Part shown: piece by piece, positions 1 to 8,327 of the stretch
How positions within the stretch are numbered: position 1 is the first letter of the stretch
Layout of the letters: each line of letters opens with the position of its first letter
Position numbers and translations under genes: made by a program
Notes under the pieces: generated by a model
Told to the model about the DNA's origin: nothing
The model's database searches: none
What the model saw: the letters and a program-made list of their open reading frames with translations, nothing else
From: CAZEPJ01 sp964514105
GTDB lineage: Bacteria > Desulfobacterota > Desulfocorpusculales > Desulfocorpusculum
Length of the DNA: 64,000 bases
Assembly (NCBI GenBank): GCA_964514105.1
Contig: CAZEPJ010000010.1
Location: 1-64,000, forward strand
Direction: 5' to 3'

Positions 1-1698
1 CTCCTGCAGAAGATCTTCCGGGGGGTGATCGGCACCAACAACGTGGACCACTGCGCCCGTCTCTGACACAGCTCCACGGTGGCAGGTCTTGCCGCCGCCT
101 TTGGAAGTGGGGCCATGACCAACTCCATCTCCGAGATCGAGGGGGCCGATGTGATCCTGGTGACGGGCTCCAACACGACGGAGATGCACCCCGTCGTCGC
201 CAGCCATGTCAAGCGGGCCGTCCGCCAGCGGGGGGCCAGGCTGCTGGTGGTGGATCCCCGGCGGATCGATCTGGTGGACTACGCCGAGATCTGGCTCCGT
301 CCCCGTCCCGGCACGGACGTGGCCTGGATCAACGGTCTGCTCCATGTCATCTTTCGGGACGGACTCCAGGACGAGGGCTACATCCAGGAGCGCACAGAGG
401 GGTTCGAGGGACTTCGGGAGGCGGTCTCGTCCTACCTTCCGGAGACGGTGGAGGAGATCACGGGCATCCCGGCCCGGGACCTGGAGGCCGCGGCCCGGCT
501 TTACGCCCAGGCGCCTGCGGCCGCGATCCTGTACGCCATGGGGATCACGCAGCACACCACGGGGACCGACAACGTCAAGGCCCTGGCCAACCTCGCCATG
601 GCATGCGGCAACGTGGGCATCCCCAGCGGGGGGGTCAACCCGCTTCGCGGCCAGAACAACGTGCAGGGGGCCTGCGACATGGGGGCCCTGCCCAACGTGT
701 TCAGCGGCTACCAGCCCGTGGGAGACGCGGCGGTGCGGGCGCGCATGGCCCAGGCCTGGGGGGTGGAGCGTCTCTCCGAACGTCCGGGCCGCACCCTCAT
801 GGAGATCATGGCCGGGGCGGCCGACGGGCAGATCCGGGGCCTCTTCATCCTGGGCGAGAACCCCATGCTCTCGGACCCCGATCTCCACCACGTGGAGGGG
901 GCCCTCAAGAACCTGGACTTCCTGGTGGTGCAGGACATCTTCCTCACCGAGACCGCCCGGTTGGCTCACGTGGTGTTGCCCGGGGTGTCTTTCGCCGAGA
1001 AGGACGGTACGTTCACCAACACCGAGCGACGGGTGCAGCGGGTGCGCAAGGCGATAGAACCCCTGGGTCAGGCCAGGCCCGACTGGGAGGTCCTGTGCGA
1101 TCTGTCCACGCGCATGGGGTACCCCATGTCGTATGAGGGGCCCCGGCAGATCATGAAGGAGATCGCGTCGGTCACGCCGAGTTACGGCGGAATCACCTAT
1201 GCGCGCATTGATCGAACCGGGCTCCAGTGGCCATGCCCCACGCCGGAGCATCCCGGGACGCCCTTTCTCCACAAGGACCGTTTCACCCGGGGCAAGGGTC
1301 TGTTCCACGCCGTGGGCTATCAGCCCCCTCCCGAGCTGCCCGATGCCCAGTACCCGCTCTATCTTTCCACCGGGCGCGTCCTGTACCACTGGCACGGCGG
1401 CAGCATGACCCGCCGCTCCGTCGGGATGGTTGACCGAGCCCCTGAGTGCGAGGTGGAGGTATCACCTAGCGACGCCGAGGCGTATGGTCTGAAAAACGGC
1501 GAAAAGGTCAGGGTGCGATCGCGCAGAGGGGAGATCATGGCGCGGGCCAAGGTCACGGACAGGGCCGTGTCCGGGACCATCTTCGTGCCGTTTCATTTCG
1601 CCGAGGCAGCCGTGAACCTCCTGACGCACAGCAGCCTGGATCCGGTCTCCAAGATCCCCGGGTACAAGGTCTGCGCCGTCCGGATGGAGCGGGCGTGA
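1..1698 (+). CDS. fdhA: Formate dehydrogenase alpha subunit, selenocysteine-containing, 5' partial
   Basis: Catalytic subunit of a molybdenum- or tungsten-dependent formate dehydrogenase (formate to CO2, or the reverse). The frame is open from base 1 and interrupted only by TGA at 64-66. That codon sits exactly at the active-site position of the family: the flanks read [15 protein letters not shown], where relatives have Cys or Sec followed by the catalytic His. I read it as selenocysteine; a SECIS hairpin follows. Downstream come the molybdopterin oxidoreductase body ([26 protein letters not shown]) and, from about base 1340, the C-terminal molybdopterin-dinucleotide-binding domain ([13 protein letters not shown]). 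In-window length is 565 residues; the N-terminal iron-sulfur region and any partner subunits lie to the left. A gene caller that ignores Sec would wrongly start at GTG 79. Confidence 0.95.
78..96 (+). promoter_or_regulatory. SECIS element of the formate dehydrogenase gene
   Basis: Bacterial selenocysteine insertion element inside the coding sequence. GGTGGC (78-83) pairs with GCCGCC (91-96), six pairs including one T-G, around the loop AGGTCTT (84-90). Exactly 11 bases separate the TGA from the stem, and the loop carries AGGUCU. As I recall, both spacing and loop match the E. coli fdhF element recognised by SelB. This supports reading TGA 64-66 as selenocysteine and implies SelA/B/C/D elsewhere in the genome. 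Confidence 0.9.
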
Positions 1699-1740
1699 TC
1701 GCCGGGGGCCCATGGTACCTCGCGGGGGGGTGAGGGAGCC

Positions 1741-3090
1741 ATGAACGATCGCCTCCACTTTCAGCCGGAGATCGAGACCCTGGCCCCGGAGCGGCTCCGA
1801 GAGATCCAGTTGGAGCGGTTTCGGCGGACCCTGGCCCGGGCGGTGAGACACAGCCCGTTCTACGGGGATCTGTACAGGCACGCGGGCCTGGAGGTGGACG
1901 AGATCCGCTCCCTGGAGGATGTGCGCCGGGTCCCGCTTCTCGACCGTGCCCAGATCCAGGCCCTTCGCTTCCGGAGCCCCGGCGCCTCGGAAGGCAAACC
2001 CGTCAAGGAACTCCACGCCACGGCCGGAAGTCGCAGTTGGAAGAGCTTCCTGGTCGGCGCCACCCAACACGACATCGACTACTGGGCGGACCTCAACGCC
2101 CGGTCCCTCTGGATGGTGGGGCTCCGTCCGGGTGAGGTGCTGCTCAACGCCTTTCCCATGGGTCTCGTCACCTGGGGATTCGGCCTCCATTACGGCGCCC
2201 TGAAGCTCGGCGTGATCAGCCTGCCCGCGGGAAGCCAGACGCCCGAATCCCTGGTGGAGCTGATGGAAGATGCGGGGGTTGCGGGATTTTGCGGGACACC
2301 TTCCAAGGCCCTGAATCTGGCTCGCTTCGTTGAGAGGCGAAAGGTCGACCTCAAGGAGAGATCCCAGTGCCGAAAGGCCCTCCTGGGTGCGGAGCCATGG
2401 AGCTGGGCCATCCGGGAGCGCATTGAGGCCTCGCTGGGGCTCCGGGCGTACGACCATTACGGCATGAGCGAGCTGCTGGGACCCGGCATGGCCTGCGAGT
2501 GCGACGCACGGGACCGCAAGTTCGGGATGCATACGTGGGCGGACGCCTTCCTGTGCGAGTGCCTGGATCCCAGGACCGAGGTGCCCGTGGCCGACGGCGA
2601 GGAGGGGGAACTGGTATGGACCTCCCTGGCCTGGGAGGGCACGCCCCTCATCCGCTACCGCAGCCGGGACCTCTCGGCCGTGACCTGGGCTCCGTGCCAA
2701 TGCGGCAGGACGCACCCCAGGCTGGCGGCCATCAAGGGGCGCACGGATGACGCGGTGACCCTGGAGGGGATCATCGTGTATCCGAGCCAGGTGGAAGAGA
2801 GCCTCCTGACCTTCGAGGAGGCCGGCTCCCAATTCCGCATCGTGGTGGACCGGGATCGGCGGGGGGGCGAATTCTTCATGCTCCGGGTGGAGCTCAAGGA
2901 CAGGTCGTACCTGGAGGACGAGGCCTTCGCCCAGGGGCTGGCGCGCAAGATGCGCGACGCCGTTCGCCACGCCACGGGCATCGCCCCCCGAGAGGTGGAG
3001 CTGGTGGCCCCGGGGAGCCTGCGCAAGTCAGTGGGCTCTGAGGAAAAGACGGTCCTGGTGCGCGTGGAAGACCGGCGCGGCAGGGAGTGA
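1741..3090 (+). CDS. Phenylacetate-CoA-ligase-like adenylate-forming enzyme with degenerate P-loop
   Basis: A 449-residue protein of the PaaK branch of the ANL (adenylate-forming) superfamily, which couples carboxylic acids to CoA via an acyl-adenylate. Family landmarks are clear: N-terminal SPFYGDLY, the acyl-adenylate motif YDHYGMSEL and the hinge region KGRTDDAV followed by YPSQVEE. The phosphate-binding loop is not normal: where PaaK has SSGTTGKP this protein reads TAGSRSWK, and the C-terminal end has diverged from the usual RSEGKA. The substrate is therefore unknown and even ATP-dependent activation is uncertain. ATG 1741 follows a GTGAGGGA ribosome-binding site. It lies 42 bases after the formate dehydrogenase and overlaps nothing, so co-transcription is plausible. 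Confidence 0.8.
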   Translation: MNDRLHFQPEIETLAPERLREIQLERFRRTLARAVRHSPFYGDLYRHAGLEVDEIRSLEDVRRVPLLDRAQIQALRFRSPGASEGKPVKELHATAGSRSWKSFLVGATQHDIDYWADLNARSLWMVGLRPGEVLLNAFPMGLVTWGFGLHYGALKLGVISLPAGSQTPESLVELMEDAGVAGFCGTPSKALNLARFVERRKVDLKERSQCRKALLGAEPWSWAIRERIEASLGLRAYDHYGMSELLGPGMACECDARDRKFGMHTWADAFLCECLDPRTEVPVADGEEGELVWTSLAWEGTPLIRYRSRDLSAVTWAPCQCGRTHPRLAAIKGRTDDAVTLEGIIVYPSQVEESLLTFEEAGSQFRIVVDRDRRGGEFFMLRVELKDRSYLEDEAFAQGLARKMRDAVRHATGIAPREVELVAPGSLRKSVGSEEKTVLVRVEDRRGRE

Positions 3091-3107
3091 GACAGGGGGA
3101 AGTGGGG

Positions 3108-3575
3108 ATGGGCGCCATGAAGATGGAAGGACTGCTGGAGGCCGCCATCTCTCGGGAGGCGGACGCTCACCGCATGTACACGGACCTCGCGGCGCGGATG
3201 ACGGACGCCGGGGCCAGAGATGCCCTCCTGTTCATGGCTCGGGAGGAGGCGCGCCACCGGGATCTGCTGGAGGATTACCGGGGGGGGAAGGTGGGGGCGG
3301 GGGCCATCGGACTTCACGAGGCCGTGGACGCCCGCGTGGTGGAGGCCCTGGGCGCGCCGGAGTGGGGCCCTTCCCTCAAGCCCGAGGAGATCTTTCTCCT
3401 GGCTGCCCGAAAGGAGGGCGAGGCCCACGCATTCTACCGCGTACTGGCCGAGGCCCACCCCCCCGGGGAGGTGCGGGACCTCCTCCTTGGGCTCTCCCGG
3501 GAGGAACTGGCGCACAAAGAGAAGATGGAGTACTTGTTCGCCAACACGGCCTTCCCCCAGACGGACGGGGGGTAG
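3108..3575 (+). CDS. Rubrerythrin-like ferritin-family diiron protein
   Basis: A 155-residue four-helix-bundle protein of the rubrerythrin/ferritin-like family. Two repeated halves each supply metal ligands: READAHRMY with MAREEARHRD, and KEGEAHAFY with SREELAHKEKM, giving the E...EExxH pattern of a diiron site. There is no rubredoxin-type CxxC module, so it is an erythrin-core protein, probably acting in peroxide or oxygen detoxification in the cytoplasm. I chose ATG 3108, which follows GGGGGAAG; an upstream GTG at 3087 overlapping the previous stop and a later ATG at 3117 are alternatives. It sits 17 bases downstream of the ligase gene and probably shares its transcript. Confidence 0.82.
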   Translation: MGAMKMEGLLEAAISREADAHRMYTDLAARMTDAGARDALLFMAREEARHRDLLEDYRGGKVGAGAIGLHEAVDARVVEALGAPEWGPSLKPEEIFLLAARKEGEAHAFYRVLAEAHPPGEVRDLLLGLSREELAHKEKMEYLFANTAFPQTDGG

Positions 3576-3641
3576 GCGGGGCGCCTGCCCGACCCGGCCT
3601 CCCTGGCCCCGTGCGGCGTCTTCCGGGGCGGACCCGTGGCA

Positions 3642-3851
3642 ATGCCCGCCTTTTCCAGTCTTCGGGTGCGACTGATCCTGCTGGTACTCTTGGCCGCGGT
3701 CCCTGCGTTGGGGCTCATCCTCTGCGCGGGGATCACCCGGCGGTGTCCGGCCGTCCTCGACGCCAAGGCCTGCGCCATGGACATGGCCGGTCACGCCTGG
3801 GGGATGGAGCAACGCGTGGCCGGGGACGCCCGTTGGGACTCGTGGGGGTGA
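3642..3851 (+). pseudogene. Truncated N-terminus of a membrane sensor protein
   Basis: A 69-codon frame whose first 35 residues form one hydrophobic segment after a basic start (SSLRVRLILLVLLAAVPAL, then GLILCAG). This wording resembles the first transmembrane helix of sensor histidine kinases and diguanylate cyclases, in which a long periplasmic sensing domain follows. Here only about 30 more residues follow before a TGA that abuts the ATPase gene, so no sensor or output domain exists. I read it as a relic of a larger gene. It could still be a small membrane protein; the start (ATG 3642) has no strong ribosome-binding site. Confidence 0.5.
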
Positions 3852-3856
3852 AGATC

Positions 3857-6619
3857 ATGGAATCCCTGGTCTGCAAGCATTGTCATCAGATCCCGGCCCA
3901 AGAGGTGGGTATGCTGTTCGAGACGGACCTCAAGGCCGGTCTGTCTCTCTTCGAGATCAGGCGCCGCCAGGAGTACTTCGGCCCCAACTTGGTCAGCGAA
4001 CGGGACGGCAGGGGATGGCTCATCCGATTCCTCCTGCAGTTTCACCAGCCCCTGGTATACATCCTCCTGGCGGCGACGGCCGTCACCCTGCTCCTGCAGG
4101 AGTGGGTGGACGCCCTGGTCATCCTGGGCGTGGTCGTGGCCAACGCGGTCATCGGCCTCATCCAGGAGTCCAAGGCCGAGAAGGCCATGGCCTCCCTGCG
4201 GCACATGGTGACCACCGAGGCCACCGTGATCCGGGACGGCAAGCGCTCGCGCGTCCCCTCGGCGGAGCTGGTTCCCGGGGACCTGGTGGTGCTTCAATCC
4301 GGAGACCGGGTCCCGGCCGACATGCGGCTGCACAGGGTGAGGGATCTCCAGATCGACGAGTCGGCCCTGACCGGGGAGTCGGTGCCCGTGGAGAAGACGT
4401 GGGAGATGTTGGCGGCCGAGACCATCCTGGCCGATCGCAGGAACATGGCCTACGCGGGCACCCTGGTGACGTACGGCCAGGCAGAGGGCATCGTGGTGGC
4501 CACGGGGGACCGCACCGAGGCCGGCCGCATCTCCCGGCTCATCGCCGAGACCGAGAGCCTGGCCACCCCGCTGACCCGGAGGATCGCGGCCTTCAGCAAG
4601 CTCCTGCTGGTGGTGATCCTGGGGCTGGCCGGCGTCACCTTCCTCGTGGGGTGGCTGCGGGGGGAGGCGGTCCTGGAGATGTTCAAGGCCTCGGTGGCCC
4701 TGGCAGTGGGCGCCATCCCCGAGGGCCTGCCCGCGGCCATGACCATCACCCTGGCCATCGGGGTGAAGCGCATGGCCCGGCGCAAGGCGATCATCCGCAA
4801 GCTCCCAGCGGTGGAGACCCTGGGGAGCACGACGGTGATCTGCTCGGACAAGACCGGGACGCTCACGGAGAACCAGATGACCGTCCAGGAGATCCGGGCC
4901 GGAGACGTCCTGTACAGCGTGACCGGCACCGGGTACGACCCCGAGGGTTCCGTGCTCCTCGACTCGGAACAGGTGGACGCCGCATCGATCCCGGCGTTGT
5001 CCGAATGCCTCACGGCGGGGCTGCTGTGCAACGAGTCGCAGCTCATCCGGTCCGACGGCCGCTGGTCCGTCCAGGGGGACCCCACCGAGGGGGCCCTCAT
5101 GGTGGCGGCCAGGAAGGGGGGACTCCAGGAGGAGGACGTCAAGGGCCGCCTGCCTCGGCTGGACATGGTGCCGTTCGAGTCGGAGCGGCAGTACATGGCC
5201 ACCCTCCACGGGACGGGGCCCGAGGCCGAGACCCTGATCTACATCAAGGGCGCGGTGGAGAAGGTCCTGGAGCGCTGCTCGGATGAACTGCGCAGCGACG
5301 GGGCCGCCATGCCGCTGGACCCCGCCCCGGCCCTGCGGGCCGCCGAGGAGATGGCCGCCCGGGGGCTTCGAGTCCTCGCCTTCGCCCGCAAGTGGTGCGC
5401 GGACTGCCACGTCAAGTTCGGACATGGGGATGTGGCCTCGGGGCTCACCTTCCTCGGTCTGCAGGGCATGATCGACCCCCCCCGGAGAGAGGTGATCGAG
5501 GCCATCGCCCGGTGCAGGGACGCCGGCATCCGCGTGAAGATGATCACGGGGGATCACGCCCTGACGGCCTCGGCCATCGCCCGGGAGATCGGACTGGGCC
5601 ACGGCGCCGGCGGCGACAACCCGCTTCAGGAGGCCGTGACGGGCGTTGATCTGTCCCGGTTCACGGACGAGGAGCTGATCCAGGCAGTGGACCGCTTCTC
5701 GGTCTTCGCCCGGGTGGCCCCGGAGCAGAAGCTCCGGCTGGTGGAGGCCCTCCAGGAGCGGGGGCAGGTGGTGGCCATGACGGGCGACGGGGTGAACGAC
5801 GCCCCGGCCCTGAAGAAGGCGGACATCGGCATCGCCATGGGGATCACGGGGACCGACGTGTCCAAGGAGACCGCGGACATGATCCTCACGGACGACAACT
5901 TCGCCACCATCGTATCGGCCGTGGAGGAGGGGCGCCGCGTCTTCGACAACCTGATCAAGTTCATCACCTGGACCCTGCCCACCAACGGGGGCGAGGGGCT
6001 GGTCATCCTGGCCGCCATCTTCGCCGGCGTCACGCTCCCCATCCTCCCCGTACAGATCCTCTGGATCAACATGACCACGGCCGTGCTCCTGGGGCTCATG
6101 CTGGCCTTCGAGCCCATGGAGCCCGACGTGATGAGGCGGCCCCCCCGGGACCCGGGGAGTTCCATCCTCTCCGTGGACCTCGTCTGGCGGGTGGTCCTGG
6201 TGAGCGCCATCCTGCTGGCGGGGGCCTTCGGCCTCTTCGTCTTGGAGACGCGGGCCGGGGCCAGCGTGGCCGAGGCGCGGACAGTGGCCGTGAACGTGTT
6301 CGTGATGGTGGAGCTCTTCTATCTGTTCAACTGTCGCTCCCTGACACAGTCCATGGGGCGGATCGGCATTCTGTCCAACCCCTGGGTCCTCGTGGGCAGC
6401 GGCGCCATGATCCTCCTGCAGCTCCTGTTCACGTACGCCCCTTTCATGAACGCCGTGTTTCATACCACCCCCATCGGGGTCAGGGCGTGGATGGAGATCA
6501 TGGCAGTGGCCCTGGGAGCCTACATGCTGGTGGGCATGGAGAAGTGGCTGCGCCGGGCCTTCAGGGTGCGGCGGGCGGGATCGGCCCCCAGGGATCCGGG
6601 GCGATTCGCTCCCGGATGA
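3857..6619 (+). CDS. P2-type cation-transporting ATPase
   Basis: A 920-residue P-type ATPase of the PacL/PMR1/CtpF kind, pumping a cation across the inner membrane at the cost of ATP. Visible in order: cation-ATPase N domain with FGPNLV, actuator motif TGES (172-175), M4 motif PEGLPAA, phosphorylation site CSDKTGTLT with Asp331, MITGDH and hinge motif TGDGVNDAP (642-650). M6 reads INMTTAVLLGLMLAFEP and lacks the Asp of the calcium-pump NxxTD motif, so calcium specificity cannot be assumed; mycobacterial CtpF-like pumps are the nearest pattern I recall. The N-terminus has an unusual CKHCHQ, a possible metal-binding CxxC. ATG 3857 follows GGGGGTGA. The last 59 bases overlap the convergent ligase gene. 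Confidence 0.9.
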   Translation: MESLVCKHCHQIPAQEVGMLFETDLKAGLSLFEIRRRQEYFGPNLVSERDGRGWLIRFLLQFHQPLVYILLAATAVTLLLQEWVDALVILGVVVANAVIGLIQESKAEKAMASLRHMVTTEATVIRDGKRSRVPSAELVPGDLVVLQSGDRVPADMRLHRVRDLQIDESALTGESVPVEKTWEMLAAETILADRRNMAYAGTLVTYGQAEGIVVATGDRTEAGRISRLIAETESLATPLTRRIAAFSKLLLVVILGLAGVTFLVGWLRGEAVLEMFKASVALAVGAIPEGLPAAMTITLAIGVKRMARRKAIIRKLPAVETLGSTTVICSDKTGTLTENQMTVQEIRAGDVLYSVTGTGYDPEGSVLLDSEQVDAASIPALSECLTAGLLCNESQLIRSDGRWSVQGDPTEGALMVAARKGGLQEEDVKGRLPRLDMVPFESERQYMATLHGTGPEAETLIYIKGAVEKVLERCSDELRSDGAAMPLDPAPALRAAEEMAARGLRVLAFARKWCADCHVKFGHGDVASGLTFLGLQGMIDPPRREVIEAIARCRDAGIRVKMITGDHALTASAIAREIGLGHGAGGDNPLQEAVTGVDLSRFTDEELIQAVDRFSVFARVAPEQKLRLVEALQERGQVVAMTGDGVNDAPALKKADIGIAMGITGTDVSKETADMILTDDNFATIVSAVEEGRRVFDNLIKFITWTLPTNGGEGLVILAAIFAGVTLPILPVQILWINMTTAVLLGLMLAFEPMEPDVMRRPPRDPGSSILSVDLVWRVVLVSAILLAGAFGLFVLETRAGASVAEARTVAVNVFVMVELFYLFNCRSLTQSMGRIGILSNPWVLVGSGAMILLQLLFTYAPFMNAVFHTTPIGVRAWMEIMAVALGAYMLVGMEKWLRRAFRVRRAGSAPRDPGRFAPG

Positions 6620-8243
6620 GCCGCTTGTTGATCTTCCCCACGCTGGTCTTGGGGATCTCCTGGACCATCTCGATGCGGTCGGGGACGGCCCACTTGGAGA
6701 GCCTCCCTGCCTGCGCCATGCCATCGAGGAAGGCCCGGATCCCGCCGGGGAGGTCCTCCTCCCCGTGCCCGGGCCTCGGGACCACCAGGGCCGCGGGCCG
6801 CTCCCCCCATTTCTCGTGGGCCACTCCGATGACCGCCACCTCCAGGACGGCGGGATGTTGGCTGATGAGGCTCTCCAGCTCCAGGGAGGAGATCCACTCG
6901 CCCCCCGACTTGATGACGTCCTTGAGCCGGTCGGTGATCCGGACGAACCCCTCCGGGTCCTGATGGGCGACGTCTCCGGTGTGGAGCCATCCGCCCCGCC
7001 ACAGCTCCTCGGAGCGGACCGGGTCCCCATAATACCCCTGCGTGAGCCAGGGTGCGCGCACCACGATCTCCCCAGAAGTCTGCCCGTCCCGGGGGATTGC
7101 CTCTCCCTGCTCGTCCACCAGCTTCAGGTCCACCAGGGGGATGGGGAATCCCGTCTTGACCCGCACGGGGATCTGTGCCTCGGTCTTCCACCCCAGCATG
7201 GGGGGCTTGAGGTTGCAGACGGTCAGCACCGGGCACGTCTCGGACATGCCGTACGCGGCGTACGCGTCGATGCCCATCTCCAGGGCTTGTCTGGCCAGTC
7301 CCTCGGGAAACGAGGCGCCGCCCACCATGACCTTCCAGCGGGAGAGGTCCGTCCCCCGCGCCGCAGGATGGTTGAGGAGCATGTGGAGGATGGTGGGCAC
7401 GCAGTGGGAAAAGGTGACGCCCTCCTGGTCGATGAGCCTCAAGATCAGTTCGGGGTCGAACCGGCCGGGGTAGACCTGCTTGGCCCCCATGAGGGTGGCC
7501 ACGTACGGGTAGCCCCAGGCGTGGACGTGGAACATGGGCGTGATGGGCATGTACACGTCTGTGGACTGGAAGCGGCCCTGGGCCGTGAAACTCGCCATGG
7601 CCATGGCCGTGGCCAGGGTGTGGAGTACCAGCTGCCGGTGGCTGTAGAAGACCCCCTTGGGATCGCCGGTGGTGCCCGTGGTATAAAAGAGGGTGGCCTG
7701 GGCCTCCTCCGGAAACTCGGGGAACGGGAAGGTGTGGGGGGCCCCGCGGAGCAACTCCTCGTATTCCCCCCGCAGGGGCAGGCTGCTCCGGCCTGCGGCC
7801 CCGTCGGACAGCAAAACGAAGCCCTCCACGGTGGCGAGCTTGGGAGCGATTCCCTCCAGCATAGGGAGGAAGTCCTCGTGCACCAGGACCCAGCGGTCCT
7901 GGGCGTGGTTCATGGTGTAGAGAATCTGTTCCGGGTTCAGGCGGATGTTCACGGTATGGAGGACGGCCCCCATCATGGGAACGGCGAAGAAGCACTCCAG
8001 GTAGCGGTGGGAGTCCCAGTCCAGGACCGCCACCGTGTCCCCGGGTTCAACCCCGAGATGGGCCAGGGCCCCGGCGAGCCCGTGAATCCGTCGGTACAGA
8101 TCCGCGTACGTCAAGCGCACCCGATCCCGGTACACCACCTCCTGCTGCGGGGCGTACAGGATGGGCGTGTGCAGGATCTGCTTGATGAGCAGGGGATACG
8201 CGTACGCCGAGGGGCTCCTTTGGATCAGCTTGACGCCGGCCAT
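6561..8243 (-). CDS. Medium/long-chain fatty-acid (acyl)-CoA ligase
   Basis: A 560-residue AMP-forming acyl-CoA ligase (ANL superfamily) converting a fatty or related carboxylic acid, ATP and CoA to acyl-CoA. All family motifs are intact: P-loop YTTGTTGDPKG, adenylate motif YGMSET, HTGDVA and DRLKDVIKSGGEW, with the C-terminal catalytic lysine region SVGKINKR. ATG 8243 is preceded by GGAGGT seven bases away, so the upstream in-frame start at 8261 is not needed. It is the last gene of the Liv-1 operon, 84 bases after the zinc dehydrogenase, and would activate the acid formed by the upstream oxidations. Its 3' end overlaps the convergent ATPase gene. Confidence 0.9.
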   Translation of the reverse strand: MAGVKLIQRSPSAYAYPLLIKQILHTPILYAPQQEVVYRDRVRLTYADLYRRIHGLAGALAHLGVEPGDTVAVLDWDSHRYLECFFAVPMMGAVLHTVNIRLNPEQILYTMNHAQDRWVLVHEDFLPMLEGIAPKLATVEGFVLLSDGAAGRSSLPLRGEYEELLRGAPHTFPFPEFPEEAQATLFYTTGTTGDPKGVFYSHRQLVLHTLATAMAMASFTAQGRFQSTDVYMPITPMFHVHAWGYPYVATLMGAKQVYPGRFDPELILRLIDQEGVTFSHCVPTILHMLLNHPAARGTDLSRWKVMVGGASFPEGLARQALEMGIDAYAAYGMSETCPVLTVCNLKPPMLGWKTEAQIPVRVKTGFPIPLVDLKLVDEQGEAIPRDGQTSGEIVVRAPWLTQGYYGDPVRSEELWRGGWLHTGDVAHQDPEGFVRITDRLKDVIKSGGEWISSLELESLISQHPAVLEVAVIGVAHEKWGERPAALVVPRPGHGEEDLPGGIRAFLDGMAQAGRLSKWAVPDRIEMVQEIPKTSVGKINKRLIRERIAPDPWGPIPPAAP

Positions 8244-8256
8244 GCTTCGACCTCCA

Positions 8257-8291
8257 GGCAACAGCCAACTGGCAGTGGGGAGCGGGGCACG
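8257..8291. repeat. Short intergenic repeat, copy 1
   Basis: Intergenic bases here contain CCAACTGGCAGTGGGGAG, a near copy (18 bases, four differences) of GCAACTGGCAATGGGAAA in the gap at 9410-9439. Both lie just upstream of genes in the same operon. They look like decayed members of a dispersed low-complexity repeat; no function is evident. Confidence 0.35.
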
Positions 8292-8327
8292 CCCCTTGAA
8301 TGCCCACGGGGCGGGTCCGGCAAGGCG

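Noticed and set aside
3791..7030. A 1079-codon open frame antisense to the cation ATPase
   Set aside because: Composition-driven shadow: rich in His, Gly, Pro and Arg with no recognisable domain, and fully antisense to a gene with intact catalytic motifs.
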